Shown here: positions 6,158-10,641 of the stretch, in pieces
Layout of the letters: every line of letters starts with the position of its first letter
How positions within the stretch are numbered: the stretch's first letter is position 1
Source: Bacillota bacterium
GTDB taxonomy: Bacteria > Bacillota > Clostridia > Christensenellales > Aristaeellaceae
Direction: 5' to 3'
Length of the DNA stretch: 10,641 nt
NCBI GenBank assembly: GCA_023391725.1
Contig: JAEWAH010000056.1
Span: 1 to 10,641, forward strand
The notes under the pieces: model-generated
The model's database searches: none
Told to the model about the DNA's origin: nothing
The model's input: only the letters and a program-made list of their open reading frames with translations
Made by a program: the position numbers and the translations under genes

Positions 6158-8395
6158 TCAATGCACGGTGCGTGACAGCACTTCCTGCTGCACATCCTTT
6201 TCCAGCTCCACAAACCGGGCGCTGAACCCGCCTACCCGCACCAGCAGCGAGCGGTGCTCTTCGGGATGGTTAAGGGCCTCTTCCAGATCCTTGCGCCCGA
6301 CCACGGTGATCATGGCCTGGGTGCCGCCGTTTTCAAAATAGGCGTCCAGGAGAGAGCGCACCTTTTCAGGCGCCCGTTCAAATACATCCCGGCCGAACTT
6401 GATGTTCTGCACGGAACCCGCGTGGTTTTCCGGCGGGAAGGAGGCAAGGGAGTTGAGCATGGCGGTAACGCCGCTATGATCCATGCCGCCCACGGGATTG
6501 TTGGCGTTGGCCATAAAGGTCAGCGCCTTGCGCCCGTCGGCGGAAGCGCCGGTCCAGCGGCCCAGGTAGGTGTTGGCGGAATTGTTGATGACCACCATCA
6601 GGAAGGAATGGAGGCCTACCCGATCGGCCTGTTCTTTGATGGTACGGGCCTCAAAGTCATGCAGGTCCCGGGCCAGGTCATCCACGGCCTTTATATCGTT
6701 GCCATATTTCGGGGCCTTGAGGAGCAGCCTTTGCTCCTGTTCATAGCCCACAAAATTGGCTTTCAGCGCCTCCAGCAAGCGGGTTGGGGTAATGGTTTTC
6801 TTTTCAAATACCGTCTCCCGGATGGCAGCCAGGCTATCCACCGTATTGATATTGCCGTAGGACTCCAGCGTGGCGCCAAGGTAGGCAATACCCCCCGACA
6901 GCATGGATTTTCCTTTCTCGATGCAGCCGTCATACAATAGGCTCATCATCAGGAATGGGGCCTGCTTTGCGGTCTCATTCAAAATAATGGATTCCGCCTC
7001 GGCCAGCACCTCGATATAGTGGGTGATCTGCTTTTTATAGGCTTGGTAGAAATCCTCAAAAGTTACATATTCCTCAAAGCGGCCCAGCGCAAGGCCCATG
7101 GAGCGGTTCAAAACGGTTTCCCGGCCGTTGAACAGCGTCACCTCCAGGGCTTTGAGCATATTAATCACGCCGTTGGGCGAGCCAAAGCTTTCATGATCGA
7201 TGATATATTCGCCGCAGCCAAAGGGCACATACTGCTCCGCCTTATCCCGGGGCAAACGGAAGGCGTTTTGGACGGCAGGCACATTCACATCGTCGCTGTA
7301 CAGCATGGGGTAGGTGGCGCCCTGGCCTATCACTTCCAGCGCCTTTTGGTACAGCCGGTCATCCATACCCTTGTACAAGCGCAGCGTCAGCTGGGGCTCA
7401 ATGTCGTGGACGATGCGGGAGGCCTCCATGGCCAGCATGGCAAAGGCATCGGCATTTTTCTCATTCCTGCGGCCACGCCCGCCGATGACCACACGGCCGT
7501 GATAAACGGTTTTCCGGGCCACTATCAGCCGCCACAGGCCGACGACGCAATCCAGTGCCTCCGCCTGTGTAAGGATACCGGCCGCCAGGTCGTTTGCCAG
7601 ATAATCCCCCAGGTATACGTCCATGCGGCCATAGTCCATCACCCCGGCCAGGCAGGAATACAGCCAGCTTAATTGAATGGCCTGCCGGAAGGTTTTAGGA
7701 GCATGGGAAGCGATATGCGTCAGGTCCGCTGCCATCCTTTCAAGCTCTCCGGACCGCTTCGCCGAGGCATCCTTCATCATGGCATGCGCCTGCCCGGCAT
7801 AATGCAGGCAGCATTCGCGGATCAAATCCACCGTCAAGGACAGCCCTTCGTAGAATCCTTCCGGATCGCCCTTCATCCGCTTTTCTTCGATCTGCCTTGC
7901 AAGACCCGGCAGCCCCAGGGCCAGCAGCGTTTCATAATTTTCATAAGCGCCGGTCATGCGGTACAGGGGAAAGCCCACGCCCACATCCCCCGCGAAGGAA
8001 TCGCTGGGAAGATAGGTGCGGATGCGTTCGGTAAAATGTTCCTTGACATGGGCGGTGGTGTTTTCCTTTTCCCAAAAGGCCATCATGTCCCGTATTTCGG
8101 CGGCTTCCTCACTGCCTTCCGGGGCCGCTTCCAGCGCCTTTTGAAAAGTATCCGGGCGGTAAAAATACCCCATCCCATGGGGGAGGCGGTACAGCGTTAC
8201 ATCCGGGGAAAAGCCCACGCCCCGAAATTCCATGACAAGCGCCCTGCCGGCAAACAGATCCCCATTTTCAATGGGAGGCAGCAGCTCGGGATACAGTACC
8301 TGAAGGCACTTCGCTTCCCGGATGGAAAGGGGGGCGTGTTGATATTCTTTAAATACCCGCGTAAACTTTTTTTCCAGCGCAAGGTCTGACAGCAT
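6158..8395 (-). CDS. Glycyl radical enzyme of unknown substrate (pyruvate formate-lyase superfamily)
   Basis: A 745-residue glycyl radical enzyme. The radical glycine is Gly723 in RVGGFSARF, and the active-site thiyl residue is Cys394 in FGCGEYIID, with Glu396 as the usual acid/base two residues on. GRWTGASADGRKA at 612-624 is the conserved ADGR region. A single Cys followed by x-Glu excludes pyruvate formate-lyase (Cys-Cys) and fits the C-O, C-N or C-S eliminating branch. Most of those read GCVE-P as I recall; here it is GCGE without the proline, and the protein is shorter than the usual 790-850. The neighbours are a PfkB kinase in the same operon and allose and lyxose enzymes nearby, pointing to a sugar or sugar phosphate. 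Glycyl radical enzymes opening 1,5-anhydrohexitol phosphates (E. coli YbiW and PflD, from memory) are a precedent. ATG 8395 follows TAAGGAGG by 8 bases. Substrate unassigned. Confidence 0.92.
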   Translation of the reverse strand: MLSDLALEKKFTRVFKEYQHAPLSIREAKCLQVLYPELLPPIENGDLFAGRALVMEFRGVGFSPDVTLYRLPHGMGYFYRPDTFQKALEAAPEGSEEAAEIRDMMAFWEKENTTAHVKEHFTERIRTYLPSDSFAGDVGVGFPLYRMTGAYENYETLLALGLPGLARQIEEKRMKGDPEGFYEGLSLTVDLIRECCLHYAGQAHAMMKDASAKRSGELERMAADLTHIASHAPKTFRQAIQLSWLYSCLAGVMDYGRMDVYLGDYLANDLAAGILTQAEALDCVVGLWRLIVARKTVYHGRVVIGGRGRRNEKNADAFAMLAMEASRIVHDIEPQLTLRLYKGMDDRLYQKALEVIGQGATYPMLYSDDVNVPAVQNAFRLPRDKAEQYVPFGCGEYIIDHESFGSPNGVINMLKALEVTLFNGRETVLNRSMGLALGRFEEYVTFEDFYQAYKKQITHYIEVLAEAESIILNETAKQAPFLMMSLLYDGCIEKGKSMLSGGIAYLGATLESYGNINTVDSLAAIRETVFEKKTITPTRLLEALKANFVGYEQEQRLLLKAPKYGNDIKAVDDLARDLHDFEARTIKEQADRVGLHSFLMVVINNSANTYLGRWTGASADGRKALTFMANANNPVGGMDHSGVTAMLNSLASFPPENHAGSVQNIKFGRDVFERAPEKVRSLLDAYFENGGTQAMITVVGRKDLEEALNHPEEHRSLLVRVGGFSARFVELEKDVQQEVLSRTVH

Positions 8396-8479
8396 TGGAT
8401 GTGCCTCCTTATTCCCGCAGGCGGATTTGTCTTAAAAAGTATTGCTATGCAGATGCGGTCTCTGCACCCATTTGAATGT

Positions 8480-8488
8480 ATTGTAGCA
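8480..8488 (-). promoter_or_regulatory. Probable extended -10 of the glycyl radical enzyme operon
   Basis: On the minus strand TGCTACAAT gives an extended -10 (TG-n-TACAAT), about 85 bases before the start codon. No good -35 box is seen 17-18 bases upstream, which would fit dependence on an activator such as the divergent AraC protein. Confidence 0.5.
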
Positions 8489-8504
8489 TGACTCGCATCT
8501 CCGC

Positions 8505-8522
8505 GCTTGCGCTATGCTTGCG
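8505..8522 (+). promoter_or_regulatory. Direct repeat GCTTGCG x2, possible AraC-family site
   Basis: GCTTGCG occurs at 8505-8511 and 8516-8522, 11 bases apart or one helical turn, with related flanks (CTAT and GATTAT). It lies upstream of the extended -10 of the glycyl radical enzyme operon and overlaps the possible araC -35. AraC-family proteins bind direct repeats, so this is a candidate site; the assignment is inference. Confidence 0.35.
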
Positions 8523-8536
8523 GATTATGCTATATT
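8507..8536 (+). promoter_or_regulatory. Possible promoter of the araC-type gene
   Basis: TTGCGC 8507-8512, an 18-base spacer, then TATATT 8531-8536, 28 bases before the start codon. The -35 is weak and overlaps the direct repeat, so autoregulation is possible. Confidence 0.4.
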
Positions 8537-8564
8537 GATATCAAACTTTGAAGGAGACACACAA

Positions 8565-9443
8565 ATGGAGGTTTTCCATTTCACGGGAAGCACGGTTTTG
8601 GACCCTGTCTCCCAGGCGCATTACAACTATATCACCCAGGTGAAATCCGTAACGCGCCTGCATGATCACGATTTTTGCGAGGTATTTCTCATTGCCTATG
8701 GGCGGGTAATTCATGTGGTGAACGGCCAGACCCAGGAACTGCAGGAAGGTTCCATGATGTTGATGCGGCCCTGGGATATCCACTGTTACCAGCCCATCGG
8801 GGAAACAGGCTGCGGCATCATGAATCTGGCTTTTCCAACTTCCGTTTTGCAAAAGGCCTTGGATCTTATGTGGGATGATTACCGTACCTGCCCGCTGTGG
8901 ATAAATCCGCAGCCCGCCCATGTGCTGCTGCCTTCCGGGAAAGTGAAGGATTGGATCGGCGCCTTTTCAGAACTGAACCTGATGCCGGTGGATGACAAGG
9001 AGGGCATACGCCATTATGTACGCAGGCTGCTGATGCAGCTCCTTGCCACCTGCTTTTTTTACCAGCGCCCAGCGCCCAAAACAAAGGTGCCTGAATGGCT
9101 GTTTAAGCTGCATTCCGCCATGCAGGAGCCGGAACGCTTTCAAGTAGGGCTGCGCGCCATGCTTGCCCTGTGCGAAAAAACGCCGGAGCATATGTACCGC
9201 CAGTTCCGCCATTACTATCACAAAACGCCCGCTGAGTTCATCAACGAGCTTCGTGTAAATTTCGCCGCCAATCTCCTGCGCAATACCGACCAGCCCATTA
9301 CCCAGGTGGCCCTTTCCTCCGGGTATGAAAACCTGAGCTATTTTTATGAGCAATTCAAACGGCGATTTGGCTTGACCCCCGCCCGCTTCCGGCGGGAAAA
9401 TCAGACATCCGCCATCAGCCCGGAGGCAGTTTCCCCGCATTGA
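8565..9443 (+). CDS. AraC-family transcriptional regulator with N-terminal cupin sensor
   Basis: A 292-residue regulator. Residues 1-110 look like the cupin-type ligand domain (RLHDHDFCEVF around 31-41, with His33, His35 and Glu39; MMLMRPWDIHCY 64-75). The two helix-turn-helix units span about 193-277, ending in the AraC signature ITQVALSSGYENLSYFYEQF and FGLTPARFRR. The arrangement recalls ChbR- and RhaS-like sugar regulators. ATG 8565 has AAGGAG 8 bases upstream; a longer start at 8514 would overlap the promoter region and is rejected. It is divergent from the glycyl radical enzyme operon, its most likely target. Ligand unknown, perhaps a sugar or sugar phosphate of the pathway. Its stop codon is embedded in the -35 box of the next promoter. 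Confidence 0.88.
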   Translation: MEVFHFTGSTVLDPVSQAHYNYITQVKSVTRLHDHDFCEVFLIAYGRVIHVVNGQTQELQEGSMMLMRPWDIHCYQPIGETGCGIMNLAFPTSVLQKALDLMWDDYRTCPLWINPQPAHVLLPSGKVKDWIGAFSELNLMPVDDKEGIRHYVRRLLMQLLATCFFYQRPAPKTKVPEWLFKLHSAMQEPERFQVGLRAMLALCEKTPEHMYRQFRHYYHKTPAEFINELRVNFAANLLRNTDQPITQVALSSGYENLSYFYEQFKRRFGLTPARFRRENQTSAISPEAVSPH

Positions 9444-9469
9444 CAGCCGCTATTGGACCGTGTTACAAT
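9440..9469 (+). promoter_or_regulatory. Promoter of the D-lyxose isomerase gene
   Basis: TTGACA 9440-9445, an 18-base spacer, then TACAAT 9464-9469 with an extended -10 TG at 9461-9462. The TGA stop of the araC-type gene (9441-9443) lies inside the -35 box, so the two genes are transcribed separately but packed tightly. Confidence 0.75.
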
Positions 9470-9483
9470 GGCGCCAACGGATG

Positions 9484-9499
9484 GGATAAACGTTTACTC
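9484..9499 (+). promoter_or_regulatory. Operator copy 3, before the D-lyxose isomerase gene
   Basis: GGATAAACGTTTACTC matches the shared motif GGATAAACGTTTATCC at 14 of 16 positions and starts 14 bases after the -10 box. The first 12 bases are identical to copies 1 and 4. Confidence 0.72.
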
Positions 9500-9531
9500 T
9501 TTGCTTGAAGCATAGAAAGGATGAAGCAAAT

Positions 9532-10074
9532 ATGGACCGCAAAACCTATGAATCCGCCCGTAATAAAGCGCTGGAATACTTTGAGAGGGCGCACATTGCC
9601 CTGACACAGGCGGAACGGGAAAACGTGGAAGTGGCTGATTTTGGCCTGAATGACTTGAACCGCACCGGCCTGGAGCTTGTAACCTATATCAATACACAGC
9701 GCTGCTGCGCCAAGGAACTGGTGCTGTTCCCCGGCCAAACCTGCCCCGAACACCGGCACCCCACCTTTGGCGGCGTGCCCGGCAAGGAGGAGACCTTCCG
9801 CTGCCGCATGGGAACCGTGTACCTGTATGTATCCGGCACGCCATGCGCCGCCCCCCATGCCCAGCCGCCCAAAGGGGATGAAGCGTACTATACGGCCTTC
9901 CATGAGATCGTTCTTCACCCCGGCGAGCAGTATACCCTTGCCCCTGATACGCTTCATTGGTTCCAAGGGGGGCCGGAGGGGGCCGTCGTTTCGGAATTCA
10001 GCACCTCCAGCCATGATGATACGGATATTTTTACCGATTCCAGAATCAAGCGGGCGCCGGTGGTGGAAGGCTGA
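9532..10074 (+). CDS. D-lyxose isomerase-type cupin enzyme
   Basis: A 180-residue single-cupin protein. The metal motif is His74 and His76 in CPEHRHPTF with Glu86/Glu87 in GKEETF, and the second cupin motif holds His142 in DTLHWFQ. The C-terminal FSTSSHDDTDIFTDSRIKR matches the D-lyxose isomerase family as I know it. The family interconverts D-lyxose and D-xylulose, and D-mannose and D-fructose, using Mn2+; the side activities differ among members. ATG 9532 has AAAGGA about 10 bases upstream; the in-frame TTG at 9505 would add 9 residues without a better site. It has its own promoter and operator copy 3, which puts it in the same regulon as alsK and rpiB-alsE. In this setting it might act on another aldose such as allose or altrose, but lyxose or mannose is the default. 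Confidence 0.85.
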   Translation: MDRKTYESARNKALEYFERAHIALTQAERENVEVADFGLNDLNRTGLELVTYINTQRCCAKELVLFPGQTCPEHRHPTFGGVPGKEETFRCRMGTVYLYVSGTPCAAPHAQPPKGDEAYYTAFHEIVLHPGEQYTLAPDTLHWFQGGPEGAVVSEFSTSSHDDTDIFTDSRIKRAPVVEG

Positions 10075-10150
10075 CCCCTGTTGCACATGCATAGCTTCGC
10101 AGACCTCCTCCCATAAAGGGTTTTTGCACACTTTTCCAGGGGGGCCTGCG

Positions 10151-10179
10151 TTGACATTTCGCATTGCATTCCCTATACT
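10151..10179 (+). promoter_or_regulatory. Promoter of the final gene
   Basis: TTGACA 10151-10156, a 17-base spacer, then TATACT 10174-10179. It is the closest to consensus in the window. Between 10075 and 10150 there is no convincing terminator for the isomerase gene, only a weak CCC-ataaa-GGG followed by five T at about 10111-10125. Confidence 0.8.
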
Positions 10180-10189
10180 GTAGTGTATA

Positions 10190-10205
10190 GGATAAACGTT
10201 TAGTC
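10190..10205 (+). promoter_or_regulatory. Operator copy 4, before the final gene
   Basis: GGATAAACGTTTAGTC matches the shared motif GGATAAACGTTTATCC at 14 of 16 positions and starts 10 bases after the -10 box, a classic repressor position. Confidence 0.72.
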
Positions 10206-10253
10206 CATGGAGATTACCGCCAGAAACGCATCATGTGAAGGGAGCTTTTACGT

Positions 10254-10641
10254 ATGGAAAGAGGCATATATTTTGACGGATGGTTCAAAAACAACCATTG
10301 CTACCACCCCAGTCTGCCCTTAAGAAGCCTGCAAATGATTGAGGATTTGGAAAAATACCACGGCACGCTGCTGGTGTGGTCTGCCATGGGCGGCGGCAGC
10401 ATCTCCCTTCCTTATCTGGAAAATGAAGCTTTTGGGCCGGTGGACCCCCGGATGCGCTTTTATGGCTATATGAACGATTCCGAATTCGTGGCGGAATGCA
10501 ATAAGCGGGGCATCAAGGTGTTTGCCATCGTCTTTGAGGTGCAGGGCTGGGAATTCCCGGCGGTCATCGATGAGACGACCGGTGAAATCAAGCGCCTGAA
10601 TCTGCATGCCCAATTGGAAGAGAACCATGGCTGGTATGGCC
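10254..10641 (+). CDS. Unidentified protein, probably TIM-barrel glycosidase-like (5' part)
   Basis: The first 129 codons are seen; the gene runs off the window. ATG 10254 has AAGGGAG about 9 bases upstream. The protein starts MERGIYFDGWFKNNHCYHPS, with alternating beta and helix pattern (GTLLVWSAMGGGS at 37-49, FVAECNKRGIKVFAIVFEVQGWEF at about 79-102). Strand-loop stretches with aromatic and acidic residues like these are common in the first half of glycosidase (beta/alpha)8 barrels, so I suspect a glycoside hydrolase or a related hypothetical family, but I do not recognise it. No signal peptide is present, so like the GH10 protein it should be cytoplasmic. Its promoter and operator copy 4 place it in the rare-sugar regulon. 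The gene is probably the first of a further operon. Confidence 0.7.
   Translation, partial: MERGIYFDGWFKNNHCYHPSLPLRSLQMIEDLEKYHGTLLVWSAMGGGSISLPYLENEAFGPVDPRMRFYGYMNDSEFVAECNKRGIKVFAIVFEVQGWEFPAVIDETTGEIKRLNLHAQLEENHGWYG

Noticed and set aside
6157..6213. Longer N-terminus for the activase from 6213
   Set aside because: It overlaps the end of the glycyl radical enzyme gene and adds Cys-rich sequence not seen in the family.
6254..6940. Long plus-strand ORF (228 codons)
   Set aside because: Antisense of the glycyl radical enzyme gene, with no ribosome binding site or family match. The same holds for 7019-7672 and 7673-8389.
6158..8395. Glycyl radical enzyme as pyruvate formate-lyase
   Set aside because: There is a single active-site Cys followed by Gly-Glu instead of the Cys-Cys pair, and the activase has two ferredoxin-type clusters that the pyruvate formate-lyase activase lacks.
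9463..10164. Minus-strand ORF of 233 codons
   Set aside because: Antisense of the lyxose isomerase gene; the composition is that of a shadow frame, and the opposite strand has clear cupin motifs.
3054..10205. The repeated operator as a CcpA cre site
   Set aside because: It shares the CG-centred core of cre, but the conserved GG at one end and its clustering on one pathway fit a local LacI-type regulator better. Not fully excluded.

Overview
The window looks like an anaerobic member of the Bacillota, most likely a gut Clostridium-class organism. The evidence is strong AGGAGG-type ribosome binding sites, TTGACA/TATAAT-type promoters often with an extended -10, moderate GC, an oxygen-sensitive glycyl radical enzyme with its activase, and a collagen-like (Gly-X-Y) protein of the kind found on spores and surfaces of this group. 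The exact genus cannot be read from the sequence.

Layout. (1) 1-620: the 3' part of a collagen-like gene on the minus strand that has no visible start, a 36-codon minus-strand ORF with a strong ribosome binding site ending right where the collagen frame opens, and a large inverted repeat. (2) 622-3029, minus strand: an operon rpiB - alsE - GH10-like glycosidase. (3) 3030-3295: a divergent regulatory region with two good promoters. (4) 3296-4192, plus strand: a ROK sugar kinase very like AlsK (D-allose kinase), closed by a strong hairpin terminator shared with the convergent operon. (5) 4301-8395, minus strand: an operon of glycyl radical enzyme, its radical-SAM activase and a ribokinase-type PfkB kinase. 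(6) 8565-9443, plus strand: a divergently read AraC-family regulator. (7) 9532-10074, plus strand: a D-lyxose isomerase-type cupin enzyme. (8) 10254 to the edge, plus strand: the start of an unidentified, probably TIM-barrel, glycosidase-like protein.

How it fits together. AlsK, RpiB and AlsE make the complete known route D-allose -> allose-6-P -> allulose-6-P -> fructose-6-P. D-lyxose isomerase, ribokinase and two probably cytoplasmic glycosidase-like proteins widen this to a rare-sugar locus. The glycyl radical enzyme is the unexplained part. It has a complete radical core (Cys394, Glu396, Gly723) but a GCGE active-site motif, is fairly short (745 aa), and sits among sugar-phosphate enzymes, so a radical elimination or ring-opening of a sugar or sugar phosphate is my working guess.

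Regulation. Four copies of a 16-bp operator close to GGATAAACGTTTATCC lie just after the promoters of alsK, rpiB-alsE-GH10, the lyxose isomerase gene and the last gene. This marks one regulon, probably under a LacI-type repressor that is not encoded here. The glycyl radical enzyme operon and the araC gene lack this site, so they seem to be a second control unit, probably under the AraC protein. No transporter is visible.
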